A stretch of DNA of 51,146 bases from Myxacorys chilensis ATA2-1-KO14 (GCA_019359275.1 JAHHHP010000038.1:1-51146), one strand, 5' to 3'. Positions 1-8,775 are shown, numbered from the stretch's first letter. The notes: generated by a model from the sequence alone, not told the origin. Made by a program: numbers and translations.

Positions 1-182
1 ATCCAACGTTTCACACAGTTGGTAAACGCAATACTGGGCAGATTGAGCGCAAGCATTTAACGTTACGCACAAGGATTAAACGCTTAGCTCGCAAAACGAT
101 TTGTTTCTCTAAGTCAATCTGGTTGCACGATGTGGTCATTGGTTTGTTCATCAACCGTTATGAGTTTGGTGTGGATGTCTGA
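1..182 (+). CDS. IS1-family transposase InsB, C-terminal fragment (cut by window start)
   Basis: Frame 3 (first full codon at base 3) reads through to a TGA at 180-182. It gives the last 59 residues of an InsB-type DDE transposase, beginning PTFHTVGKRNTGQIERKHL and ending INRYEFGVDV. The sequence aligns over its whole length with the C-terminus of the transposase encoded at 40173-40625, with only a few differences (for example EFG for ELG near the end). The motif with the final catalytic Glu region (GQIERKHLTLRTR) is present. The upstream part of the gene lies outside the window, so whether this copy is intact cannot be judged. Confidence 0.85.
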   Translation, partial: PTFHTVGKRNTGQIERKHLTLRTRIKRLARKTICFSKSIWLHDVVIGLFINRYEFGVDV

Positions 183-209
183 TCCTATCCACAGGTCTAG
201 GCCATTACC
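1..209 (+). mobile_element. Right end of an IS1-type insertion sequence (left part outside window)
   Basis: The stretch holds the 3' end of an IS1-type transposase gene followed by an inverted repeat at 188-209. That repeat matches, with a few changes, the ends of the complete IS1-type copy at 40146-40988. Bases 1 to about 117 are identical to the reverse complement of that copy, after which scattered substitutions appear. The element ends inside a small gene on the other strand and has replaced its 3' part. Confidence 0.85.
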
Positions 210-371
210 TTTACCACCATCTGGTACTTGAGAACTTCGCATTAAGTAAGCAGATTCTGACAGTTCATCTAATTCACCGATCAAGTGATAGGAATACGCT
301 TCCAATTCTTCTGGTTCTAGGTCTAACTCTGCTTGATGAATGTCAATTGTAACTTCAATATTGTCAGACAT
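114..371 (-). pseudogene. EACC1-like small protein gene, 3' end replaced by an IS1 insertion
   Basis: The start is the ATG at 369-371. The first ~54 residues (MSDNIEVTIDIHQAELD... to ...VPDGGKG) look like the N-terminal part of the effector-associated constant component 1 (EACC1) family. These are small proteins, usually about 100-130 aa, encoded beside protease or TIR-type conflict modules; the family call rests on my memory of the pattern. From residue ~55 the frame runs into the IS1 end at 209 and continues as meaningless sequence antisense to the transposase, stopping at 114. The native C-terminal half is therefore gone. There is no partner effector next to it. The assignment to EACC1 is moderate; truncation by the IS is clear. 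Confidence 0.5.
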
Positions 372-868
372 AGAGCAACTATTTCGAGAGAACTCTATAC
401 GATTCTAATAGTGGATTGCAGACTGTAGGGGTTTAGTTTTGATCAATATGCTGACTGGTTAGCGCTTCACTAATCGCAGGTTTGATCCGCGTCAATCCAG
501 GTATTGTTGCGTCAACTAGAGGTTTTGTCGCAACAATACCTGGATTGATTCGCGCAAAACCTGATCCTGCCCACGCGATTGGCTTTCGCCAAGTTCCGAA
601 GGATCGCAGGTTTCATCGCAACAAAACCAGATCTGATCGCAACAAAACCTGGTTTCGTTCGGACAAAACTATGTTTCGTTCGGGACAATCATAAGTTTTG
701 TTTGCGTCGAATTAGGTTTCGTCGCGACATTGCTAATACCTATCCATTCCTTCACCGCTTCCTTGTATATCAAATCGATGAAGCATCACCATACAACCTC
801 TAAAGAGTTGTTGCCCCCGCGTTTTCTTTATCGATCCGTTGCCTTTAAGTTTTCGAGAGTCACCCATA
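372..868. repeat. Intergenic cluster of degenerate short repeats
   Basis: About 500 bases without a convincing gene. From ~475 to ~730 the sequence repeats variants of a core like GATCGCAACAAAACCTGG or its complement every ~20-35 bases. It includes one perfect 19-bp inverted repeat (493-511 with 529-547). The open frames across it (for example 482-694) owe their length to the repeats and have no recognisable protein character. The rest, 730-868, shows nothing I can name. Confidence 0.6.
493..547. repeat. Perfect 19-bp inverted repeat with 17-nt loop
   Basis: CAATCCAGGTATTGTTGCG at 493-511 is followed after 17 bases by its exact reverse complement at 529-547. There is no T-run on either side, so it is not a simple terminator. 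It lies within the degenerate repeat cluster and looks like one inverted pair of the same repeat unit. Confidence 0.8.
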
Positions 869-896
869 GAAAAAAGCTCCCGGAAATCCGAGAGCT
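869..896 (-). terminator. Rho-independent terminator of tkt
   Basis: The stem AGCTCCCGG (875-883) pairs with CCGAGAGCT (888-896), with one G-T wobble, around a 4-nt loop. On the minus strand it is followed by six Ts (869-874). It sits about 30 bases after the tkt stop, which fits termination of tkt transcription. Confidence 0.85.
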
Positions 897-925
897 TTCA
901 GCTAATCACTCAAAGAGCCCTTACA

Positions 926-2935
926 CTATTTGCCAATCACTTTCTTCGCTTCAGCCACTACGTTATCTACAGTGTAGCCAAACTTCTCCATTGCAACGCC
1001 GCCCGGAGCCGACACCCCAAAGCGCTCGATGCTAATCATTGAGCCTTCGTTGCCCATGTACTTGTGCCAACCGAAGCTAGACGCCGCTTCCACCACCAGA
1101 CGCTTTTGGTCCGCCTTCGGGAAAATCGTATTCTTGTACGCTTCGTCTTGCTCCTCGAACAGTTCCCAACAAGGCATCGAAACAACCCGCACCTTGTGAC
1201 CTTCAGCCCGGAGTTTTTCTGCCGCCTGAACGCAAAGGCTGACTTCGCTACCTGTTCCAACCAGAATGATGTCCGGTAGATCATCGCTGCCAGAGAGAAT
1301 GTACGCGCCCCGTGCTACAGCGTCGATCGAGCTACCGTCGAGTTGAGGCAACGCTTGGCGAGTCATCGCTAGCAGAGATGGCTGATGGCGACGCTCAATG
1401 GCGATTTTGTATGCCCCAGAGGTCTCGTTTCCATCGGCGGGACGGAAGACTAACAGGTTCGGAATCGCCCGCAGGGACGGAATCGTTTCGATCGGTTGGT
1501 GCGTCGGACCATCTTCACCCAGCGCTACCGAGTCGTGGGTCATGACGTAAATGACGCCTGCTTGCGAGAGCGCCGATAGACGAATTGCGGCTCTCATGTA
1601 GTCCGCAAAGACTAAGAAGGTGGCGCAGTATGGAATCAAGCCAGACTTATCAAGGGCAATCCCGTTACAGATCGCGCCCATACCATGTTCGCGGACGCCA
1701 AAACGGAGGTTGCGCCCTTCGTAGCTTCCCTTTTGGAAGTCAGCGTATCCCTTGAGCAGGGTCAAATTGGAGTGAGTCAGGTCAGCCGAACCACCGATTA
1801 ATTCGGGAACCGCCTGAGCGATCGCATTCAGGGTCTTCTCAGACGTTTGACGAGTTGCTAACGCCTTATCTTCAGGCGTGTAGTGTGGCAAACACTTCTC
1901 CCAACCGTCAGGCAGCTTACCGCTCACCCGTCGCTCAAATTCAGCCGCATCTTTCGCATACTTCGACCGATATGTGGCAAGCGCTTCATTCCACTCAGCT
2001 TCGTATTTCGCGCCGCGATCAATCGCTTGACGCCACTGATTCAACGCATCTTCGGGAACGGTAAAGGGTTCGTACTCCCAGCCGAGATGGGCGCGGGTTG
2101 CTGTGACTTCATCGCCGCCCAAAGCCGCACCGTGAACGCCTGCGGTATTCGCCTTGTTGGGAGAACCGTAGCCAATGGTCGTGCGAACTTTGATCAGCGA
2201 AGGCTTGTCGGTGACGCTCTTAGCCGTCTCGATCGCTTGCTGAATTGCGTCTAAATCAGTATCGCCATTGGAGACGACTTGAACGTGCCAGCCATACGCT
2301 TCAAAGCGCTTACCGACATCTTCGGTAAACGAAACTGCCGTGTCACCGTCAATCGAAATATGGTTGTCGTCATACAGCGCAATCAGCTTGCCCAAACCCA
2401 AGTGACCCGCCAACGAACACGCTTCACCCGAAACGCCTTCCATGTTGCAGCCATCACCCAAAATCACATAGGTATAGTGATCTACGATCGTAGCATCAGG
2501 CTTATTAAACGTTGCCGCTAGGTGCGCTTCTGCCATGGCCAAGCCGACACCGTTACAAATGCCCTGTCCGAGCGGACCTGTTGTCACTTCAATTCCTGGC
2601 GTTTCAAAGTTCTCTGGGTGTCCAGGTGTCTTTGACCCCAATTGACGAAACTGCTTGATGTCATCCATCGATACGCTGTCAAAGCCTGCCAAGTACATCA
2701 GGGCGTACTGAAGCATCGAGCCGTGACCGGCTGATAGAACGAAGCGATCGCGGTTAAACCAATACGGGTTTTTGGGGTTAATCCGCAGAAATTTATTCCA
2801 CAGCACATAGGACATCGGAGCCGCACCCATAGGTAAACCGGGGTGCCCCGACTTCGCCTTTTCAACGGCATCGATCGCCAGAAAGCGAATCGAATTAATG
2901 CAAAGTTCTTCGAGTGATTGGGCTGCAACGACCAT
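926..2935 (-). CDS. tkt: Transketolase
   Basis: This is the thiamine-diphosphate enzyme of the Calvin cycle and pentose phosphate pathway, moving two-carbon units between sugar phosphates in the cytosol. At 669 aa it is full length for the family. Visible features are the HPG motif near residue 31, the thiamine-diphosphate fold motif starting GDG at residues 160-162 (GDGCNMEG...), and the central block [10 protein letters not shown] around residue 410-425 with the catalytic Glu. The C-terminus [18 protein letters not shown] is typical. The ATG at 2933-2935 is the only start giving the normal N-terminus. A terminator follows at 869-896. In many cyanobacteria tkt follows acpP-fabF directly (known synteny, from memory); here 2.6 kb of accessory DNA separates it from fabF. 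Confidence 0.98.
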   Translation of the reverse strand: MVVAAQSLEELCINSIRFLAIDAVEKAKSGHPGLPMGAAPMSYVLWNKFLRINPKNPYWFNRDRFVLSAGHGSMLQYALMYLAGFDSVSMDDIKQFRQLGSKTPGHPENFETPGIEVTTGPLGQGICNGVGLAMAEAHLAATFNKPDATIVDHYTYVILGDGCNMEGVSGEACSLAGHLGLGKLIALYDDNHISIDGDTAVSFTEDVGKRFEAYGWHVQVVSNGDTDLDAIQQAIETAKSVTDKPSLIKVRTTIGYGSPNKANTAGVHGAALGGDEVTATRAHLGWEYEPFTVPEDALNQWRQAIDRGAKYEAEWNEALATYRSKYAKDAAEFERRVSGKLPDGWEKCLPHYTPEDKALATRQTSEKTLNAIAQAVPELIGGSADLTHSNLTLLKGYADFQKGSYEGRNLRFGVREHGMGAICNGIALDKSGLIPYCATFLVFADYMRAAIRLSALSQAGVIYVMTHDSVALGEDGPTHQPIETIPSLRAIPNLLVFRPADGNETSGAYKIAIERRHQPSLLAMTRQALPQLDGSSIDAVARGAYILSGSDDLPDIILVGTGSEVSLCVQAAEKLRAEGHKVRVVSMPCWELFEEQDEAYKNTIFPKADQKRLVVEAASSFGWHKYMGNEGSMISIERFGVSAPGGVAMEKFGYTVDNVVAEAKKVIGK

Positions 2936-3226
2936 GATTCTTTTCTTTAATGTAGGAATGAACGACGGTTTGGCGCTGGACTGAAAAGGGCAGATTCGGC
3001 TTGATACTCAGGTCTCTGAACTCAAAACAAAATGCTTACCATAACCATTATGTAGGATAGTAAGCAAAAATACCTAATCAGTTAAAACTATCGGAAGCCA
3101 TAACTAAACTACAGCTTCCTCATCATCTTAGTCAAAAGGGGGCACTTGAAATGATCTCCCTGATAAAAATCCGGAGGAGGCAGCCGATGATGTTGCTTGC
3201 AAAGCTGATAAGTCACAGTTATTGGT
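2936..3226. other. Intergenic region upstream of tkt, no gene seen
   Basis: It should contain the tkt promoter reading to the left, but I could not pick a convincing -10/-35 pair. A purine-rich GGAGGAGG at 3172-3179 precedes an ATG opening only a 20-codon frame, which I do not call a gene. Confidence 0.4.
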
Positions 3227-3542
3227 TCAATATGATCTCGGCATCTTAGCGCTCAAACAGTACTTCCAAATCATAATAAGCGCTAGCAATACCTTCTCTA
3301 TTCGCATCCCCGACTTACCCTTCTGATACTTCTTGTACCACTTGCAAATTTGTTCTGCAATCGCGCTCGATCGTGCCGCCCACACCAACAAACGTCCCGA
3401 CCGTTGCGATCGCTGCTTCCCGTTCATTCTCGCCTATAGGTTCCCAACTCCCACTAATTTCCGGCATCGAAAATAATTCATCTGTAGCTGCAACAGCATC
3501 CTCACCTTCTACCGCAATTTGAACTTGCATCGTGTGACTCAC
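3227..3542 (-). pseudogene. Decayed EACC1-like small protein gene (frameshifted)
   Basis: The start is the ATG at 3540-3542. The first ~57 residues (MQVQIAVEGEDAVAATDEL... ATVGTFVGVGGTIE) are in one frame. The natural continuation, AIAEQICKWYKKYQKGKSG followed by RIEKVLL, is in another frame. A third frame then gives ASAYYDLEVLFER before a stop. Together the pieces look like one ~110-aa protein of the EACC1 type broken by at least one, probably two, small indels. This is the second EACC1-like remnant within 3.5 kb. No caspase, trypsin or TIR partner is adjacent. Family assignment is by eye; the frameshift is well supported because the two frames join at one point. Confidence 0.55.
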
Positions 3543-3621
3543 GCATCAATGACATATTCTACCGAAACGTAAAACGAAACCAGAGACTAAGCGAAACGAA
3601 CTCTACAATAAAGCTAACTGA

Positions 3622-4332
3622 GTGAACGTGAGTACTATGCTTCCACTAGACCTCAAGCAACTTCCAACTAGTGACGAACTGCCCTGCTCAGACGATATTC
3701 CTGTGGATAACGAAGACCAAAACTTTCTCCCCAACGTTTTGCTATTTCTTCTCGCCTCCATCTGGGCAGATCGCATGGACTGGTACTTCGGGGCAGACAT
3801 GGCAATCTATCACACTACAGGCGTCAGCCCTAGAGTTCCAGTTGTTCCCGATGGCTTTCTCAGCATCGGCGTAGAGCGCAAAAAAGGTGGCAAATCTCGC
3901 AAAAGCTATGTCCTGTGGGAAGAACAGAATATCTCTCCCATCTTAGTTTTAGAGATGGTTTCCCACATACCGGGCGGAGAATATGACGACAAGCTAGACA
4001 TCTACACTCGCTTGGGCGTGTTGTACTACGTCATCTACAACCCCGAATTCTGGAAGCGCGACGGACATCAACCCTTCGAGGTCTACAAGTTAGTCAACGG
4101 AGTTTATCAGCTTCAAATTGGAGAGCCGTTTTGGATGCCAGAGATTGGCTTAGGCATCAGTCGCGCTCAAGTTGTATTCAGCAACATTCCCCAAGAGCAG
4201 TTGGCATGGTATGACAAAGCTGGAACTCGTTACCTAACGGCAGAGGAACGGGCAGACCAAGAGCGACAAGAGAAAGAGCGATTGATCGAGCGACTACGGG
4301 CTAAAGGAATCGATCTAGAAGACTTGCTATGA
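3622..4332 (+). CDS. Uma2 family (DUF820) putative restriction-endonuclease-like protein
   Basis: Uma2/DUF820 proteins are PD-(D/E)xK-fold proteins hugely expanded in cyanobacteria; their substrate is unknown. At 236 aa the length is typical. Matching segments are the PDGFLSIGVER strand (Asp), LVLEMVS (Glu) and GGEYDDKLDIYTRLGVLYYVIYNP (Lys), which correspond to the catalytic core order. The C-terminus ends in the usual charged coiled helix (AEERADQERQEKERLIERLRAKGIDLEDLL). The start is uncertain: GTG at 3622 gives MNVSTMLPLDL, while ATG at 3637 gives MLPLDL. It stands alone between two decayed stretches. Mobile-element association is common for the family, and nothing here links it to a modification enzyme. 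Confidence 0.85.
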   Translation: MNVSTMLPLDLKQLPTSDELPCSDDIPVDNEDQNFLPNVLLFLLASIWADRMDWYFGADMAIYHTTGVSPRVPVVPDGFLSIGVERKKGGKSRKSYVLWEEQNISPILVLEMVSHIPGGEYDDKLDIYTRLGVLYYVIYNPEFWKRDGHQPFEVYKLVNGVYQLQIGEPFWMPEIGLGISRAQVVFSNIPQEQLAWYDKAGTRYLTAEERADQERQEKERLIERLRAKGIDLEDLL

Positions 4333-4379
4333 CGAATCGAAGGGGGTATTTATCTCCTGAAATCGTTTGAGATCGCTAC

Positions 4380-4560
4380 ATGACAGACTGCACGCGATCG
4401 CTAACTAACCACCCGCAATTCGTAATCAAGCACTTGCGATCGCAAACCAACCACTGGCAGTTGGTCATCAAACACCTGCGATCACAAACCAACCACTAGC
4501 GATCGTAAACCAACCACTAGTGATCGGTAACTAACCGCAAGCAATCCGTAAAAAGCGGAT
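4380..4560. repeat. Degenerate tandem repeats around CAAACCAACCACT
   Basis: Variants of a 20-30 bp unit containing GCGATCGCAAACCAACCACT recur about six times (at ~4395, 4430, 4480, 4500, 4520 and 4535), with the HIP1-like core progressively altered (GCGATCGC, GCGATCAC, GCGATCGT, GTGATCGG). There is no coding character. It resembles the cluster at 475-730 in style but has a different unit. Confidence 0.65.
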
Positions 4561-5059
4561 TCTCTCAGTTGGATTGCCGAGGCATTTAGTTAAGTTAAGC
4601 AATGCAGAGCAAGGGAGACAATTCCTCTTCCAAGCACTCGACAGTGCCAATTCTCTCCGTTCGATTGCCGAAGCATACCTGAAATTATGCGATCGCCCTC
4701 AAGTGAAAACTATCCCATCGATGCAATCAACAGTGCAGAAGCCTCTCAAAGTTCTGATTTCCTCGTTGATAAGCCCTCCAACGGTGTTGCCCAACTTCAT
4801 GCAGAACTTAGCAACCGGGGTGAAGCCCTCCACCTAGCCCCTCTGCCAGAAACTACGAACATCCGCCGATTCCCTTCACCAAAACATCACGATTCTTTGC
4901 GGACTTTGCTGACTGAGATCCAGCCGCATCTGAGCCAAACTTGGCATATCCAACCCAAAGACCGACGAAAAGCGCAACCCGCACAACTCGCCCCAACCCG
5001 CTTGCGGTGTTCAGCCTCAACCTCGGTGGATAGTACTGTCATCCAGGAGCGTATCTCTC
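4561..5059 (+). other. Probable decayed coding region, function not recognised
   Basis: No intact gene is supported. A short duplicated module is visible: GATTCTCTCAGTTGGATTGCC (split here: GATTCTCTCAG, TTGGATTGCC) near 4558 and AATTCTCTCCG, TTCGATTGCC near 4651. These read DSLSWIAEAF and NSLRSIAEAY, and the first is ended by a stop. The open frames 4574-4837 and 4687-5163 are low-complexity, overlap each other, and match no family I know. The best explanation is a degraded gene. Confidence 0.35.
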
Positions 5060-5446
5060 ATGTCTCGTCAAAAGAAAACGGCTCACGTTGCCGAAAAAAT
5101 AGAACATCGGTTAGCCGGATTAAAAGCGATCGACCCAAATTTGGATCTTGGAGAAGGCTGTAGCGTCATCGCCATTCAAAGCACCGTTGAACAACTGCGG
5201 AATCAGGTCAACGCCTATAACGATGCCTTAGCCGTGATCGATTCAACGCAAATCAACATCCAAAATCTGGAAAAGCAACTCAATCAGTTGGGCCAAAAAG
5301 CGATGTTAGGCATTGCCTTCAAGTATGGCAAGGATAGTGATCAGTATCGCTTAGCAGGTGGAACCCCAACGAGTGAAGTCGTTCGCAAGGGAATCGCCAC
5401 CCGTTTAAAATCGAAGCCACAAGCGGAAGCGAACGAGCAGAACTAA
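5060..5446 (+). CDS. Conserved hypothetical cyanobacterial protein
   Basis: The protein is 128 aa with no signal peptide or membrane segment. The N-terminus is basic (MSRQKKTAHVAEKIEHR). A central helix with coiled-coil character follows (ARound 'IAIQSTVEQLRNQVNAYNDALAV' in sense, residues ~38-85, rich in Q, L and N). The basic tail (TRLKSKPQAEANEQN) comes after the GKDSDQYRLAGGTPTSEV segment. The pattern is familiar from small conserved proteins of filamentous cyanobacteria, but I cannot assign a function. The ATG at 5060 gives the expected start, and a strong terminator follows at 5484-5513. It reads as a single-gene transcript convergent with fabF. Confidence 0.7.
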   Translation: MSRQKKTAHVAEKIEHRLAGLKAIDPNLDLGEGCSVIAIQSTVEQLRNQVNAYNDALAVIDSTQINIQNLEKQLNQLGQKAMLGIAFKYGKDSDQYRLAGGTPTSEVVRKGIATRLKSKPQAEANEQN

Positions 5447-5483
5447 TCGATAAATTCTTGGCATTGGTAGATTCCTTGATCAC

Positions 5484-5513
5484 CCTGGCTTTTGCACAAA
5501 GCCAGGTTTTTTT
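5484..5513 (+). terminator. Rho-independent terminator after the 128-aa gene
   Basis: The stem CCTGGCTTT (5484-5492) pairs with AAAGCCAGG (5498-5506) and is followed by seven Ts (5507-5513), about 40 bases after the stop at 5446. Confidence 0.9.
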
Positions 5514-5526
5514 ATGCTCAAAAAGA

Positions 5527-5569
5527 AGCGATCGCAGGATGTGAGGTAGACCCATCCCCTGCGATCGCT
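5527..5569 (-). terminator. Probable fabF terminator built from two HIP1 octamers
   Basis: AGCGATCGCAGG (5527-5538) pairs with CCTGCGATCGCT (5558-5569) over 12 bp with a 19-nt loop. Read on the minus strand it is followed by TTCTTTTT. It lies just after the fabF stop at 5591. Both arms contain the GCGATCGC palindrome. Confidence 0.7.
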
Positions 5570-5590
5570 ACATTAAACCTACCTAATCCG

Positions 5591-6844
5591 TTAACGCACA
5601 AACTTCTTGAACGCCAACGTCACATTATGTCCACCAAATCCAAACGAGTTGGACAGCGCCACATCGACCTGCAAAGCACGACTCTGATTCGGCACATAGT
5701 CCAAATCACATTCAGGGTCGGCCTCAACGAAGTTGATCGTCGGAGGAACCCGATCGTTCGCGATCGCCAGCGCTGTTGCCACCCCTTCAATGCCACCCGA
5801 ACCACCAAGTAAATGACCTGTCATCGATTTAGTCGAGCTAACAGCAATCTTATAGGCATGGTCGCCCAATGCCGTTTTAATCGCTGCCGTCTCGTTTGGA
5901 TCGTTAACGGGCGTACTCGTCCCGTGAGCATTAACATAGCTAACTTGCTCAGGCGACAGCCCAGCATCTTTCATCGCTAACTGCATCGCTCTCGCCGCCT
6001 GCACCCCACCTGGAAGCTGACCCGTCATGTGAAACGCATCGCACGTCACGCCATAACCCACGATTTCGGCATAAATTTTTGCCCCACGAGCCAAGGCATG
6101 TTCCATTTCCTCTAGCAGAAGGATTCCAGCACCTTCACCCAGCACAAAGCCATCGCGATCTTTATCAAACGGGCGACTAGCGTGAGTCGGATCGTCATTG
6201 CGAAACGAGAGCGCTCGACAGGCGGCAAAGCCTGCCACCGAAAGCGGAGTCACCGCTGCTTCCGTGCCACCACAAATCATTGCTTGAGCGTAGCCGTGCT
6301 GAATCCATCGGAACGCATCCCCGATCGCATTTGACCCTGCCGCACACGCCGTCACTGAACAGGAATTCGGACCTTTTGCCCCAATGTGAATCGCGGTTAA
6401 ACCAGCCGCCATGTTCGCGATCATCATCGGAATCATAAACGGACTACAGCGATCGGGGCCTTTGGTGAGGTTGACTTCCTGCTGATCTTCCAGCACCTTC
6501 AAACCGCCAATTCCAGTTCCAATTAGAACGCCCACCTGTTCAGCGTTCAAATCATTAATTGTGAACTGAGCATCTTCTAAAGCTTGCTTACTTGCTGCTA
6601 CCGCAAGCTGGGCAAAGCGATCCATTCGCTTCGCATCTTTGCGATCGAGGTAAACGTGAGGATCAAACCCCTTCACTTCTGCCGCAAAGCGACAATCGTG
6701 GCGCGACGCATCGAACAGTGTAATCGGCGCAACGCCGTTCCGTCCGCTCATCAACCCGTCCCAATAATCAGCCAGCGTATTGCCAATCGGTGTGATTGCA
6801 CCAAGCCCCGTGACAACAACGCGCTTATTCACAGAATTTGTCAT
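5591..6844 (-). CDS. fabF: 3-oxoacyl-[acyl-carrier-protein] synthase II
   Basis: This is a condensing enzyme of type II fatty acid synthesis: it extends acyl-ACP with malonyl-ACP and drives palmitoleate to vaccenate elongation in other bacteria. The start was set at the ATG 6842-6844 (MTNSVNKRVVVTGLG), giving 417 aa, the normal size; an upstream in-frame start at 6880 would add 12 atypical residues. The catalytic triad is visible: Cys167 in VTACAAGSN, a His in NAHGTSTPVNDPNE and a His in KSMTGHLLGGSGG, plus the C-terminal NSFGFGGHN loop. It lies 119 bases downstream of acpP on the same strand, so the two are probably co-transcribed. Confidence 0.98.
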   Translation of the reverse strand: MTNSVNKRVVVTGLGAITPIGNTLADYWDGLMSGRNGVAPITLFDASRHDCRFAAEVKGFDPHVYLDRKDAKRMDRFAQLAVAASKQALEDAQFTINDLNAEQVGVLIGTGIGGLKVLEDQQEVNLTKGPDRCSPFMIPMMIANMAAGLTAIHIGAKGPNSCSVTACAAGSNAIGDAFRWIQHGYAQAMICGGTEAAVTPLSVAGFAACRALSFRNDDPTHASRPFDKDRDGFVLGEGAGILLLEEMEHALARGAKIYAEIVGYGVTCDAFHMTGQLPGGVQAARAMQLAMKDAGLSPEQVSYVNAHGTSTPVNDPNETAAIKTALGDHAYKIAVSSTKSMTGHLLGGSGGIEGVATALAIANDRVPPTINFVEADPECDLDYVPNQSRALQVDVALSNSFGFGGHNVTLAFKKFVR

Positions 6845-6963
6845 GATTTCCACTCGGAGGGGTTTTACCCCCAAAAACAATGAGGTTAGACGGGGGCTAA
6901 AGGCGATAGGCGATGACTCGCTCTTTCGATGCTTTGCGAATCGAACTGCCTACCGCCCACAAA

Positions 6964-7215
6964 TTAAGCAGAAGCAGTAACCTTGTTGCTAATGTAGTCA
7001 ACCGCCGCTTGAACGGTGGCAATTTCTTCAGCCGCTTCGTCTGGAATTTCAATATCAAACTCTTCTTCTAGAGCCATGACCAGTTCAACGGTGTCGAGTG
7101 AGTCTGCGCCCAAATCATTCGCAAAGTTTGCTTCAGGAACAACTTTTCCAGACTCGACGCCGAGTTGATCGGTCACGATCTTTTTTACTTTCTCAAAAAT
7201 TTCAGTCTCGCTCAT
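6964..7215 (-). CDS. acpP: Acyl carrier protein
   Basis: The protein is 83 aa and highly acidic, as expected. The phosphopantetheine attachment site is the Ser in the motif [11 protein letters not shown]. It carries the growing acyl chain for FabF and the other fatty acid synthesis enzymes. The start ATG (7213-7215) gives [19 protein letters not shown], the usual N-terminus. It is followed by fabF, the standard cyanobacterial pair. Confidence 0.98.
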   Translation of the reverse strand: MSETEIFEKVKKIVTDQLGVESGKVVPEANFANDLGADSLDTVELVMALEEEFDIEIPDEAAEEIATVQAAVDYISNKVTASA

Positions 7216-7639
7216 AGGTTCCTCAACTGGTTGCAGCAGCGATAAATTTCGCTATATCTAAGGTCTCATGCTTGCGATCGCATTGTTTACAACGTTTCGA
7301 TAAGCATTGCTGCCAACAATACGATTTTAAGCATCTCTTCATCTTATCGGAAAGCGTCGTCGGCAGATTATAGACAAGGAGGTAAGGAGAAGGGATGAAA
7401 GATGAGGGATGAGTGATGAAAGGTAAGATTGAGCCTTTTCAAATCAGCGTTTCTACTTGCTTCGAGAAGAGAAATAAATAAACTATAAGTAAGTCTAAGA
7501 AATAATGCTTACACCCATTGCCGATCGTAATCACTAAGCAAATTTAAATTAGGATCAATCTCTAGGGTCATTGTGAGGGGCTACAGTTTAGCTTGCTTCA
7601 TCCCTCATCCCCCATCCCTCATCCCTCATTCTTCCTCCC
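7216..7639. other. Divergent intergenic region with short CATCCCT-type repeats
   Basis: It separates acpP (left) from the HdrB-like gene (right) and should hold both promoters. A tract of GATGA/GGGATGA repeats at about 7394-7425 and a tract of CATCCCT repeats at about 7597-7628 are complementary in sense, so the region could fold back. These are typical cyanobacterial short tandem heptamer repeats. Nothing else is recognisable. Confidence 0.55.
7597..7628. repeat. CATCCCT short tandem repeats
   Basis: CATCCCTCATCCCCCATCCC followed by TCATCCCTCATT lies immediately upstream of the ATG at 7640. It is complementary to the GGGATGA-rich tract at about 7394-7425. It may affect the mRNA leader of the downstream gene. 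Confidence 0.7.
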
Positions 7640-8548
7640 ATGTCCTCCAGAACACTAAAATACGCTTATTTTCCCGGTTGTGTCGCTCAAGGAGCTTGCC
7701 GGGAGCTAGATCAATCTACCAAAGCGCTAACGCGATCGCTCGGCATTGACCTGCTTGAACTCAAGAAAGCGTCATGCTGCGGTTCCGGCACGTTCAAAGA
7801 AGATTCTCAGCTTCTCGAAGACACCGTGAACGCTCGCAACATTGCTTTGGCAGAAGAATTAAATTTGCCGTTGCTGACGCATTGCAGCACTTGCCAAGGC
7901 GTGATTGGTAATGTTCATGAACGGCTGAAAGAATCGCAAACTAGCGATCCTGCCTATATTGAGCAGATCAATGGCTTCCTTAAGAAAGAAGGCTGTTCTC
8001 CCTATAAAGGCAGCAGCGACGTGAAACATTTGCTTTGGGCTTTAGTAGCAGACTATGGACTAGAGGAAATCTCTAAAAAAGTCACTCGCAAACTCTCTGG
8101 CTTGAACTGTGCGGCGTTCTACGGCTGCTACTTATTGCGCGGACAAGCCCATCCTTACGATGATCCGTTCAATCCAAAGTCAATGGAGAACTTGTTTGAG
8201 GCGGTGGGTGCAACTCCAGTACTCTACCGTGGACGAACGCAATGCTGCGGTTGGCCGCTTTCGAGCTATGCCACAGATCAGTCGTTTAAAATGGCGGGAA
8301 TGCATATTAGAGATGCGATCGCCTCGGGTGCAGATTGTATGGTTACGCCTTGTCCCTTATGCCACTTGAATTTGGACTCTCGCCAACCTGAAGTCGAAAA
8401 AGTGATCGACGAAAAACTCGGCTTACCAGTGCTGCATCTGCCGCAATTGGTGGCGCTGGCGTTAGGGGTCAGCCCAAAAGATTTGGGACTCGATCGACAT
8501 ATTGTTTCCACTCGCCCCGTTTTAGAGAAATTGGGATTGTCAAGCTAG
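7640..8548 (+). CDS. HdrB-like FeS protein (CoB-CoM heterodisulfide reductase subunit B family)
   Basis: The protein is 302 aa and composed of two CCG domains, the signature of HdrB and of the SdhE-type anchor of unusual succinate dehydrogenases. The first domain shows FPGCVAQGA, KKASCCGSGT and CSTCQG; the second shows FYGCYLLRG, QCCGWPLSS and CPLCHLN. These cysteines bind a non-cubane FeS cluster in characterised members. Cyanobacteria have no methanogenesis, so the role is redox but unspecific; a succinate dehydrogenase link is a possibility from family knowledge, not from context. It starts at the ATG in TCCCATGTCC (7640). The gene is alone, convergent with hicBA. Confidence 0.9.
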   Translation: MSSRTLKYAYFPGCVAQGACRELDQSTKALTRSLGIDLLELKKASCCGSGTFKEDSQLLEDTVNARNIALAEELNLPLLTHCSTCQGVIGNVHERLKESQTSDPAYIEQINGFLKKEGCSPYKGSSDVKHLLWALVADYGLEEISKKVTRKLSGLNCAAFYGCYLLRGQAHPYDDPFNPKSMENLFEAVGATPVLYRGRTQCCGWPLSSYATDQSFKMAGMHIRDAIASGADCMVTPCPLCHLNLDSRQPEVEKVIDEKLGLPVLHLPQLVALALGVSPKDLGLDRHIVSTRPVLEKLGLSS

Positions 8549-8559
8549 AGCGATCGAGG

Positions 8560-8775
8560 TTAGATGTCTTGAGCGTCATCATGGGGTGAGAGCGCGTCCA
8601 CCACTTGCTTCACAATTTTGGGATGGAGAATTTTGCCAGAATGAAAGGGAATGACAACTCGTTCTGTATTCCTCATATAGATACGATGACTCCCTTTACT
8701 TCTAACGAGAACAAAACCAGCAGCAAACACTAATTTTTCGGCTTCTTGAGCCGTCAAACGAGGAAGTTTAGGCAA
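8560..8775 (-). CDS. hicA: HicA family mRNA interferase toxin
   Basis: The protein is 71 aa, typical for HicA, a double-stranded-RNA-binding-fold ribonuclease that cleaves mRNA when free of HicB. The catalytic His is seen in SKGSHRIYMRN (His30), followed by the VIPFHSGKILHPKIVKQVV pattern. It overlaps the upstream antitoxin gene by 8 bases, which indicates translational coupling. Confidence 0.92.
   Translation of the reverse strand: MPKLPRLTAQEAEKLVFAAGFVLVRSKGSHRIYMRNTERVVIPFHSGKILHPKIVKQVVDALSPHDDAQDI

Noticed and set aside
482..803. Open frames of 70-75 aa
   Set aside because: Produced by the repeat cluster; protein sequence simply repeats the DNA unit.
3187..3249. 20-codon frame after GGAGGAGG
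   Set aside because: Good ribosome-binding site but far too short and without codon or family support.
4687..5163. 158-aa open frame
   Set aside because: Overlaps the better-supported gene at 5060-5446, low-complexity composition, no recognisable domain.
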